Assembly: GCA_028287185.1 (NCBI GenBank)
Contig: JAQBQD010000107.1
Coordinates: forward strand, 1 to 37,676
From: Gemmatimonadota bacterium
GTDB lineage: Bacteria > Gemmatimonadota > Gemmatimonadetes > Longimicrobiales > Longimicrobiaceae
DNA: 37,676 bases
Direction: 5' to 3'
Shown here: piece after piece, positions 1 through 7,634 of the stretch
Layout: each line of letters starts with the position of its first letter
How positions within the stretch are numbered: the first letter of the stretch is position 1
Translations under genes and position numbers: made by a program
Notes under the pieces: generated by a model
Database searches by the model: none
The model's input: the letters and a program-made list of their open reading frames with translations, nothing else
What the model was told of the DNA's origin: nothing

Positions 1-61
1 GGTGAACGCCTGGGAAGCGAGTCGCAACAACGCGCGAGCAACGATCCGGTGGCGATTCACC
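1..61. repeat. Imperfect inverted repeat at the window edge
   Basis: Bases 1-10 (GGTGAACGCC) are the reverse complement of 51-61 (GGCGATTCACC) apart from one extra A at 55. The interior is only weakly self-complementary. The repeat lies just beyond the point where the pglX reading frame stops resembling its family (about 125), so it could be part of an element that truncated pglX, or a structured repeat at an assembly break. I could not match it to a known insertion-sequence end or to integron attC boxes. Confidence 0.3.
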
Positions 62-93
62 ACCTCCGACGCGAGACGCCGGATGCACCGCCT

Positions 94-762
94 CTACCCG
101 TCACCTCCTGCGTGACTGACTACTAGATGATCACGATCAGTCGCGCTCTTCGGCAACTTAATCAACGGTGCTGATTGTTTGAAGACGCCACCCCCCCGGT
201 CGAATACAAAGTGATTATGCGTCGCGACGAACGCGAACGCGATAGAATTTGGAACACGGAATCGATCTTTGAAGAACATCGAGTACTCGAACCATTGCAA
301 CCCGCGGGATAGTTGCGAGAGTCCGTATGCCACGCGTCCACGTAGATGCGTTTGGTACGACCATAGGAACCGGAGCGTTGATGGTGCAGCGGTAGGATCA
401 AGCGTTCCGGGATCGTACGGCCAGATAGATCCCGTTGCCTCACGAATCGCCCAATCACGGATAGCATCCCCGGAGACGAGCGGCAGCACTTGCTTTTGAG
501 GAACGCCCGCACGTCTAGCTACAGGCGAAGAAACCATGTACGCTTCGTCCTCGCGAGTTACCGCACCAAAGCCGATTTCGGTAACATAAGTCTCAAGTGT
601 TCCTCCTGTATTCCCTTCGATACCTGTTCGCAATTCAGAAGCTCCACCACCACCAATGCTCCAAGGATGCGTGCTGAAAACCTCGCGGGGCGCATCTGAA
701 ACGCTAATGAACTCCGTTTCGCTGCCTGGGATATCGACCTGGTTTACGATCGCCGTCCACAC
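94..762 (-). pseudogene. pglX: PglX methyltransferase, out-of-frame distal fragment
   Basis: This 222-codon frame continues the PglX protein after the frameshift that ends the upstream fragment. It opens at a GTG followed by WTAIVNQVDIPG and includes HPWSIGGGGA, then VFKQSAPLIKLP, segments I recognise from the middle of BREX PglX proteins, downstream of the catalytic core. It overlaps the upstream fragment by 19 bases in another frame and has no convincing ribosome binding site, so it is probably not made as a separate protein. Similarity to PglX appears to stop after the residues DRDHLV (about position 125); the last few residues and the stop at 94 look unrelated. PglX is normally about 1200 residues, so several hundred C-terminal residues are missing. 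The DNA is visibly more AT-rich than pglW (I counted about 52% GC for 541-600). Confidence 0.7.
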
Positions 763-2261
763 TTTACCGCAGCTGCATCGAAGGGCGTTCCCGGCTCACC
801 CTTTTTTCCCATCACTGATCGCACGGAGCGTGAAACCGGTCTACGAGTCCGGCCGAGCAGGATAACTGTTGGGGTACCGTGTCCTGGAATATATGCCCCA
901 TCGGTATTGATGACATGTGTCAGATCCACAGTCGGGAAGAACTCCTCCACAACCTTCTTTCCGAACTCTCGCTTCATGAAAGAGTTTGCGTTGATCATTC
1001 CCACAAAGCCACCGCCTCCATTTTGCCCTTGCAAACCAAGCTGCCAAAAACGCTCGATAAACGGGACACTGAGCGCGTACTGTCGGTAGCACGTCCGGTA
1101 TAGTTTACGGTAAGACTGGTTCAACGCCGCATCACGCATCGTGATATATGGAGGGTTTCCCACCACGGCGTGGTAACTCCGCGACAGGATCCGATCCACA
1201 TCGTCCGCATCTTCCGAATGGAACGCGATTCCGCGATGGCTCAATTCGGCCGCCGTACCGCCGAGCGCCAGCTCCCCCTCACGGGTACCGAATAGCAGCG
1301 AATCTCCAGTCGCGACGTGGATGCGGAAGTTCGGCGCGTGCGACAGCCGCGTGACGCGGCTGGCCTTCAACGCGGCGATCAGCAGCCGGAAACGAGCGAT
1401 CGCCACCGCAAAGGGATTGATGTCCACGCCGTTAACGGCGTCCAGCGCCCGCTGCACCAGCACCCGCTCTACCGTGGCCGGCTCCCGGTGCTGCCACATC
1501 CGCAGCAGCCGCTCGAACGCACCCAGCAGAAAGTGCCCCGACCCGCAGGTGGGATCGATCATCCGCACCTCCGCCAGCCCGAACTCGTTCAGCGCCGGCT
1601 CCAGCGTGCGGTCCAGGATGAACTCCTCCACGAACACCGGCGTCTGCAGCAGCGCGTACTTGCTCTTGGCCGCGTCGGACAGGTCCTGGTACAGGTCGCC
1701 CAGGTAGCGCGTGTCCCACGACGCATCGGTGAAGTCGTGCACCAGCTCGCCCGTGTCGGGGTCCACCTTGCGCCAGAACCCCAGCAGGTCGCGCGCCGCA
1801 TCGGCCGAGATGCCGAACGTCCACACCGGGTTGTGCGCCCGGTCGAACAGCCGCTCGCCCGAGGGCAGCGCCGCCACCGTGCCGAACGCGTGCCGCAGGT
1901 ACTCGCGGTCGTTGCTGGTGCGGTGCTCGGTCTGCCGGAAGAACAGCGTGTGCTGGTCCGCCGCCAGGCGGGCCCGCGCACCCGGCCCGGCCAGCAGCGG
2001 CATGGGCAGTAGCTCGTTGTCTTCCAGGAAGCGCACGAACACGCACCCCAGCACCCAGTGCACCGCCGCCTGCGTCAGAACCTCGTCGCGCCACGTCTCG
2101 AACGCGTCGCCCACGCGCCCCGCCTGGCGCCCGCGCGCGTACTCCGCGCGCAGCTCCGCGTCCATCTCGGGCACCTCCCGCGCGCGGACGCGAAGATCGT
2201 CCTCCAGGGAGCGCACCTGGCGGCGAAGGTCCTGAAGCAGGCGTGCAGCAACGACGGGCAT
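744..2261 (-). CDS. pglX: PglX-type adenine-N6 DNA methyltransferase, N-terminal part (frameshifted)
   Basis: BREX type 2 (Pgl) modification methyltransferase: the family methylates adenine in host DNA to mark self. The 505-residue product has a helical N-terminus (DLRRQVRSLEDDLR), the SAM-binding motif I IDPTCGSGHF at residues 235-244, and the catalytic NPPY at 369-372, so the methylase core is intact. After the words GEPGTPFDAA the frame runs into a short unrelated tail and stops at 744, while the family sequence resumes in another frame (GKVWTAIVN). One missing base near 763-770 explains this. The start at 2261 is an ATG 39 bases after pglW, and the N-terminus fits the family. pglW lies directly upstream on the same strand. 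The target recognition region and C-terminus are separated or absent, so activity is doubtful unless the shift is a sequencing error, a phase-variation state or a recoding site. The first half of the gene is as GC-rich as pglW, the second half is not. Confidence 0.85.
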   Translation of the reverse strand: MPVVAARLLQDLRRQVRSLEDDLRVRAREVPEMDAELRAEYARGRQAGRVGDAFETWRDEVLTQAAVHWVLGCVFVRFLEDNELLPMPLLAGPGARARLAADQHTLFFRQTEHRTSNDREYLRHAFGTVAALPSGERLFDRAHNPVWTFGISADAARDLLGFWRKVDPDTGELVHDFTDASWDTRYLGDLYQDLSDAAKSKYALLQTPVFVEEFILDRTLEPALNEFGLAEVRMIDPTCGSGHFLLGAFERLLRMWQHREPATVERVLVQRALDAVNGVDINPFAVAIARFRLLIAALKASRVTRLSHAPNFRIHVATGDSLLFGTREGELALGGTAAELSHRGIAFHSEDADDVDRILSRSYHAVVGNPPYITMRDAALNQSYRKLYRTCYRQYALSVPFIERFWQLGLQGQNGGGGFVGMINANSFMKREFGKKVVEEFFPTVDLTHVINTDGAYIPGHGTPTVILLGRTRRPVSRSVRSVMGKKGEPGTPFDAAAVKCGRRS

Positions 2262-2300
2262 CGGAACCGGGCTCGTGGAAAGGGAAGGAAAGATCGACGG

Positions 2301-5300
2301 TCAGACGCCGGACGTTGCGGCAGCCGGCGCGGGCGCGGCGGCGGCAGCGCGCAGCCAGGCGTCCGGCAGCCGCGCCCACTCCGAGGCCGTCACCACCGGC
2401 AGGGGCACCCCGTCCACCATCGGCATGGACCGCTGCCCGTCGGCCGCCACCAGCAGCACCAGCGCCGGCGCCGGCCCGGTCTGGGCGCGCACCCGCAGCC
2501 GCTCCAGCACGGCAAGCTGGCCATAGCGCGCCAGCAGCCCCGGGTACACCAGCAGGGCGGGCTCTCGCAGGTCCAGCAGGGCGCCGGCCACCGCCTGCGC
2601 CGCGCGCCCCGCCACGTGCAGCAGGTTGCGCCAGTCGCGGCTGTCGCGCCCGGCCGCGTCCGCGCGCAGCACCACGTCCCAGCGCGCCCCGAACGCGTCC
2701 GCCGCCGCGCGCAGCTCCCTGAGGAAGAGCGTCTCCAGGCTCACGCGCGCCAGCCCGTGCCGGCGCGCCAGCTCGCGCACCGCCGCCGGGTGGCGCCGGG
2801 GTTCCACCGTGAGCACCAGGAAGCGCCCCTCGCCCACCACCGCCACCAGCCGGCGCTCCATCGCCGACGCCTCGTCCGCACCCGGCTGGTCGTCCGCGCC
2901 GCCGTGCATGGAAGAGCGGCGCGCGGTGGTGGAGGTGGACTCGTCCCGGCCGTACCGCGCATCCGCCGGGGCAAACCCGCCGCGCGCCTCGTCCCAGCGG
3001 TAGGGCAGGCCCGCCTCATCCAGCAGCGCGTCCAGCGCCGGCCGGTCCGGCAGGCGCTCCGCGTCGGGGTAGCGGCTGGCCACGCGCTCCTGCACGAGCC
3101 GCATGGCGAGCGACTTGGGGCCCAGCAGCGACCCCGCGCCCAGCCGCAGCGCGCGCACCGCGCCCATGCCGCGCGGGTACACCTCCATGCGGCTGGAAAG
3201 CGCCGCCCCGCGCGACGCCGCCACGGCCAGGCGCAGCATGCGGTCCGCGGCCAGCGGCCGGTCGCCCTCCGGCGCGGGCACCGCCAGCAGCTCCTCCTCC
3301 GCACGCTCGCGCGGCAGCAGCGGGTCGGCCGCCGCCAGCTCGTCGGCCCGGGCCCCCAGCAGCTCGGCGTACCGGGCGCGCGCGCCCGGCGTGGCGGCGA
3401 ACGGCTCGGCCAGCGCGGGCGTGGCCACCACGAACAGGTCGCGCCCGCGGTACAGCACGAAGCGCGCGCCCTCACGCGCCGCCTCCGCCTCCACCGCCGC
3501 GTACGCCACCGCGCCCGCGCTCCGCTCCCGCTGGCCCGCCGCCGACGACGAGCCGCGCTGGGCCAGCAGCGCGCCCACCAACTCGGCGCGCGTCATCACT
3601 CCACCGTGCTTCTCCAGCAGCGACGCCACGGAGTCGCGCAACGGCACCAGCCAACCCTTGCGGTCCCTGCCCCAGCGCTCACGGGCGCGGTCCACCGCCG
3701 CCTGCACCTCGTGGCGCGCGAACCCCAGCGCCTCGGCCACGTCCTGGGTGGCGGGCCACTCGCCCGCCACGCCCGCCGGCGGCTCCAGCCCCAGCAGCGC
3801 GCGCAGGATCGGCGCGTCGTCGCCGTCCGCCGCGCCCAGGCGCCGCGCCATCAGGTCCACGCTCCAGAACTGCGGCTCCACCGCGGGGTCGTGCTCGGCC
3901 GCGCCAGGGTCGGTGGTGCGCGCCGCCCGCATCGCGAAGTGCCGTGCCACGTTCTCTGCCAACTCGCGGATCTCGAGCACCACCGGCTGCCCGATCCCCT
4001 TGTTGCGGTACAGGCGAATGCGGGGCAGCCCCAGCAGCTCGGCCAGGGTGTGCACCCCCATGCGCTCCAGCGCGTTCAGCACCCGCGGCGTGAGGGGCAG
4101 CGCCGCCACCGGGCTGGACTCGTCCACGGTCTCCAGCGCCGCCAGCACGTCGGCCGAGCCGTCGTCGCTGCGCGTCGTGGGGCGGTCGATCTCCTCGAAC
4201 ACCCGCATCCACGCGCGCCGCATCTCCTCGGCGTTGTCGAAGCGCTGGCGGAAGTCGCGCGACAGGGCCTTGCGGAAGAAGCGGCCCAGCCGCTCGCGCA
4301 CCGACGAGTCGAACAGCTCCTCCTCGAGCGTGGCCTCGCAGTCCAGCAGCGCGGGGTTCGACTGGCCGTCGCCCCACACAGGGGTTTTGCCCGTCGCCAT
4401 CTCGTACAGCGTGACCGCCGTAGCGAATCGCTCGGCGTACGCATCCCACCGCGGTGGCTTCCGCTGCGCCAGAAAGGGGTCCAGGTACGGCGGCGTGCCC
4501 GCGCGCACGTTCTCGGCTGGCACACCCGACAGGGAAAAGTCGAAGAGGAAGAGCGTGAGCGTGCCCTGCCGTGTCTGCCCGATGCCGATGTTGTCGGGCT
4601 TCACGTCGCGGTGCGAGATGCCGTTGTGCTCCAGCCAGTTCACCACGCCCAGCAGCTCCTCGCCAAAGCGCTGCAGCAGATCCAGCGACAGGCGGCCCTC
4701 GTCGCGGATGCGCTGGGCCAGCGTGTAGCTGCCCGCCCCGTCATCGCCCGTGCGCGTGCCCGCCACCGACATGAACAGCGCCGCGTGGCCCGACACCTCC
4801 GTCACCTCGTGGAGCGTCACCACGTTCTGGTGCTGCACCTCGCGGAGCACCCTTCCCTCGTGCCGCAGCCGGTCGTTCTGGTCCGCATCCAGAGCCACCT
4901 TCAGCACCCCTTCGCGGTCGTCGCGCACCACCAGCAGCGCCACCGCGGTGGAGCCCTTGCCCAGCCGCTTCACCACCCGGAAGCCGCCTTCCAGCTCGTC
5001 GCCGGGGGCGGCCTCCAGCGGGTTCGGCCATGTGCCGGGCGCCTCTCCCAGCGCCGCGATCACGCGGTTCAGGATGGTGAGGAAGTCATCCAGCTCCAGC
5101 CGGTCGCGCGTGTCGGGCGCGGTGGCGAGCTGCACAAGGTCCTCCAGGTCGCCGTCCACCCCGTCCATCGCCTCCGACAGACGCAGCCCGGGGCCGCGGA
5201 GCAGCTTCTCGTGCAGCTCCTCAACCGTCGCCGCCGGGGCCGCCCCGCTCACCAGGTGGTAGGTGAGCGCGCCCAGCGAGAAGGCATCCAGGCGGGCGGG

Positions 5301-6530
5301 GTTGGTCCGGGCGCCGGAGTACAGCTCCGGAGCCAGGTACACCGCGCCCTGCGTCTCGCCCGCCAGGCCCACCTTGAGGATGTGGTGGGCCGTCAGGCGC
5401 GTGCCGCTCACCGTGCCGGGCTCGCTCGTGCCCGCCTGCCAGCTGAACACCTTGGCGACCGGGCCGCGGTCCGCCTCCTCCTCGACCAGCACGCTCTGCG
5501 GCGTCAGCGACTGGTGGAAGAGCTTCCGCGCGTGGGCGTACTGAAGCGTCTCCGCGATCTGCCGCGCCAGCTCCAGCCGCGCGCGCAGGTCCAGCGAAGC
5601 GCCCCGCCGCTGGAGGAAGAAGTCGAGCCGCTCGGCGCCCTCCGACGCCTCGAAGACCAGCGCCGGCCCGCGCTCGTGCTCCGTGAACGCCTCTACCCGC
5701 AGGATGCCCGGGTGCACCACCCCGTCCAGCAAACGGAACTCTCGCTCCGCCGCCCGCCGCCGCTCCGCGCGTGACGTCTCGGACGCCTGCAGGGCGTGGG
5801 GATAGATGCGCACCCGCCGGCGCGACGACTCGAATCGCACGTGCGCCGCCTCCCAATCCTGGAAGACGTCCGTCTCGGCCAGCAGCCTGCCCAGCCGGTA
5901 GTCGCCCACCTGTCGGTGCCGCAACGACGCGCGAATCCCCGCCTCGCCGATCGCGCGCTCGATCGCCTTGCCCACCCGCCCGTCGATCCGTGAGTCCGGG
6001 GTGGCGTACAGGTCGTGGGGCGCGAGCTGCGCGGTGAGCACCCGCACCACGTCGGGAACCCCATCGTCGCCCGCGCCCTCGCGCAGGTATACGCCCTGCC
6101 GCGCGGCACCCTGCAACCCGACCTGAACGTCCTGGTGCGAGAGGAAGACGACGGGCTCCACGTAGGGCGCCCGCAGACCCTTCATGGCCGGCTGGCGCTT
6201 CAGCAGGTCCTTCAGCTTCTTGGCCTTGCGGTTCGCCAGGAGGAGCGGGTTGTCCACCGTCCTCACCTGGCCGCCCTCCGTCCACCGCCAGGTCCCGGCG
6301 TCGCCGTCCACGCGGCCGGGCATGCTCTTGATCTCGACCAGGTACACGCGGTACAGCGACACCACCAGCAGGTCGACCTCGTTGATGCTGCCGTCGCCCG
6401 CCACGAATTCGAAGTTCGACCACGCGCGGAATGGCTCGCCATCCGGCAGGCGCTCCCGCAGGTACGCGAGCGCCTCGCGTTCCCAGGGAAACTCCGACTC
6501 CTGTACCGTGGTCCAGCGGGGTGACTGCAT
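2301..6530 (-). CDS. pglW: BREX type 2 serine/threonine kinase PglW (NERD domain plus dual kinase-like domains)
   Basis: PglW is the large kinase of BREX type 2 (Pgl) phage-resistance systems. Numbering from the ATG at 6530 gives 1409 residues, typical for the family. Residues ~10-165 form a NERD nuclease-like domain with the acidic/lysine motif NEVD (50-53) and VEIKS (65-69). Residues ~215-500 form a degenerate kinase-like domain in which the catalytic loop reads HQSLTPQSVLV (339-349). Residues ~515-780 form a second kinase domain with a glycine loop GKGSTAVA (524-531), the VLKV lysine (544), the catalytic loop HRDVKPDN (640-647) and DFS in place of DFG (664-666). The ~600-residue C-terminal region matches the general PglW layout but I cannot name its domains. 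An upstream in-frame extension to 6635 exists, but MQSPRW at 6530 is where family similarity begins. The gene is followed 39 bases later by pglX. The frame is open throughout, so PglW looks functional even though pglX is broken and pglY/pglZ are not in the window. Confidence 0.9.
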   Translation of the reverse strand: MQSPRWTTVQESEFPWEREALAYLRERLPDGEPFRAWSNFEFVAGDGSINEVDLLVVSLYRVYLVEIKSMPGRVDGDAGTWRWTEGGQVRTVDNPLLLANRKAKKLKDLLKRQPAMKGLRAPYVEPVVFLSHQDVQVGLQGAARQGVYLREGAGDDGVPDVVRVLTAQLAPHDLYATPDSRIDGRVGKAIERAIGEAGIRASLRHRQVGDYRLGRLLAETDVFQDWEAAHVRFESSRRRVRIYPHALQASETSRAERRRAAEREFRLLDGVVHPGILRVEAFTEHERGPALVFEASEGAERLDFFLQRRGASLDLRARLELARQIAETLQYAHARKLFHQSLTPQSVLVEEEADRGPVAKVFSWQAGTSEPGTVSGTRLTAHHILKVGLAGETQGAVYLAPELYSGARTNPARLDAFSLGALTYHLVSGAAPAATVEELHEKLLRGPGLRLSEAMDGVDGDLEDLVQLATAPDTRDRLELDDFLTILNRVIAALGEAPGTWPNPLEAAPGDELEGGFRVVKRLGKGSTAVALLVVRDDREGVLKVALDADQNDRLRHEGRVLREVQHQNVVTLHEVTEVSGHAALFMSVAGTRTGDDGAGSYTLAQRIRDEGRLSLDLLQRFGEELLGVVNWLEHNGISHRDVKPDNIGIGQTRQGTLTLFLFDFSLSGVPAENVRAGTPPYLDPFLAQRKPPRWDAYAERFATAVTLYEMATGKTPVWGDGQSNPALLDCEATLEEELFDSSVRERLGRFFRKALSRDFRQRFDNAEEMRRAWMRVFEEIDRPTTRSDDGSADVLAALETVDESSPVAALPLTPRVLNALERMGVHTLAELLGLPRIRLYRNKGIGQPVVLEIRELAENVARHFAMRAARTTDPGAAEHDPAVEPQFWSVDLMARRLGAADGDDAPILRALLGLEPPAGVAGEWPATQDVAEALGFARHEVQAAVDRARERWGRDRKGWLVPLRDSVASLLEKHGGVMTRAELVGALLAQRGSSSAAGQRERSAGAVAYAAVEAEAAREGARFVLYRGRDLFVVATPALAEPFAATPGARARYAELLGARADELAAADPLLPRERAEEELLAVPAPEGDRPLAADRMLRLAVAASRGAALSSRMEVYPRGMGAVRALRLGAGSLLGPKSLAMRLVQERVASRYPDAERLPDRPALDALLDEAGLPYRWDEARGGFAPADARYGRDESTSTTARRSSMHGGADDQPGADEASAMERRLVAVVGEGRFLVLTVEPRRHPAAVRELARRHGLARVSLETLFLRELRAAADAFGARWDVVLRADAAGRDSRDWRNLLHVAGRAAQAVAGALLDLREPALLVYPGLLARYGQLAVLERLRVRAQTGPAPALVLLVAADGQRSMPMVDGVPLPVVTASEWARLPDAWLRAAAAAPAPAAATSGV

Positions 6531-6929
6531 CTGCTGCGCGAATTCTGCGGAGGGGCGGCGGGAGCAAACGTTCCGGAGCGGATAATCTGGGGAGGCGAGG
6601 GAGAGGCGACAAGGCGGTGGCATCCGGGTGCGCATCCCGGCACTCGCAAAAATGGGACGTGCGGATTGCGCGGCGGTCCTCGTGGACCCGGACGGTCGCT
6701 TTTTCGATCCTTGTCAGCCGCGTCAACCGCAGGCCCGTACCGCCGAAAGGTTCTGTGGGCCCGAGCGACAGGCCGTACAGTTCACACTCACTTGCGAGTT
6801 GCGCTGAGCACGCGAGCACGCGGTCTCCACGACCCACGCGGGTCGAGGATCGTTGTGCAATTGCGGCATTTCACCTGGACATGAGAATCTCCCGCACTTG
6901 GACAGGATCGGGCCGCAGACGATTCACGT
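6531..6929. other. Intergenic region between the stator-type operon and pglW
   Basis: About 400 bases without a credible gene, lying between the end of the ZorB-like gene and the pglW start, and so expected to hold the terminator of the large operon and the pglW promoter. A short hairpin is visible at 6830-6845 (CGACCC, loop ACGC, GGGTCG) but it is not followed by a T-run in either direction. A TTGACG hexamer on the minus strand (6726-6721) has no acceptable -10 partner at normal spacing, so I make no promoter call. No strong Shine-Dalgarno precedes the pglW ATG at 6530. Confidence 0.5.
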
Positions 6930-7634
6930 CTATCCGCGGCGCTGGCGTACTCCCCTGCCCCGCGTTTGGCTTGCCGGAGGTAATATCGTGTGCCTTTCAG
7001 AGTACCAGAGTTGGATCTTGATTCGGCGGTCGGCTTCGAAACCTGCGTGCGGGTGCGTTGCGGAGCAGTCGGGTCCTGAGGCGGCCGGTTCGTAGCTTGA
7101 GCGGCCCACGGCTGCCAAGCGCGAGCCATCCACCCCCAAACCTTGAAGCGCCTGCACTACCTGGATCGCCCGCTCTGCGGAAAGCCTCCAATTTCCATGG
7201 TCCCGCTTCAGGTCTCCAAGACGTGCATACAGGACACTCGGACGCGAGTCGGCGTGCCCCTCGACTACGATGTGATCGTACTGTCCCTGATTCTCGGTGA
7301 AAAACGGGGCCATCCGCTCCAGCAAGTGCGTTCCGGCGGCCTTGAGAGCGGCCGAGTCAGGCGGGAAAAGAAAGTCCGAGTTCAGAGTCAGGGTCTGAAC
7401 GTCCCCGTTTTCCTCGACGCACGTCACACCTTCCAGGGTTGCGAGCTTATCGCGCAACGCCTGCTGGGCCGCCAGCAGGCGGTCGCGATCATAGTTCCGT
7501 TCCACGAGCTGGCGGCTGTTCAGTACCACCTGGCCCAGCAGAAGCAGAACCAATACGAGCACGGTCGAGAGTGCCACGTCGCTGTACACCGGCCAGAAGT
7601 TGTGCGGCTCGTCGTTACGGACACTCCGCCTCAT
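6930..7634 (-). CDS. MotB/ZorB-like membrane protein with OmpA-type peptidoglycan-binding domain
   Basis: Predicted 234-residue stator subunit anchored in the inner membrane and reaching into the periplasm. A single transmembrane helix (about 17-38) begins PVYSDVALSTVL; the Asp at residue 19 sits at the helix start where MotB and ZorB carry their ion-binding Asp. A short linker leads to an OmpA/Pal-like domain (about 80-212) with VEGHADSRP (124-132), NWRLSAERA (148-156) and RRIKIQL (203-209); the Asp of GHAD and the Arg of LSAER are the positions that bind peptidoglycan in Pal/OmpA. A longer in-frame start at 7682 exists, but I chose the ATG at 7634 because it makes a four-base ATGA overlap with the ZorA-like gene, the same coupling seen throughout the operon. 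It is the last gene of the operon. Known MotB/ZorB proteins form a 5:2 complex with the MotA-type partner; here that is inferred from adjacency. Confidence 0.85.
   Translation of the reverse strand: MRRSVRNDEPHNFWPVYSDVALSTVLVLVLLLLGQVVLNSRQLVERNYDRDRLLAAQQALRDKLATLEGVTCVEENGDVQTLTLNSDFLFPPDSAALKAAGTHLLERMAPFFTENQGQYDHIVVEGHADSRPSVLYARLGDLKRDHGNWRLSAERAIQVVQALQGLGVDGSRLAAVGRSSYEPAASGPDCSATHPHAGFEADRRIKIQLWYSERHTILPPASQTRGRGVRQRRG

Noticed and set aside
1..61. Integron attC site
   Set aside because: The inverted repeat lacks the GTTRRRY/RYYYAAC core boxes at its ends and no integrase is seen.
2058..5774. A 1238-codon open frame on the plus strand opposite pglW
   Set aside because: It is antisense to pglW, which has clear NERD and kinase motifs. 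The frame is extremely rich in Arg, His and Gln, the usual signature of a GC-rich shadow frame.
6698..6726. TTGACG on the minus strand as a pglW promoter
   Set aside because: The hexamer 17 bases downstream is AAAAGC, which does not resemble a -10 box; no other spacing gave a better match.
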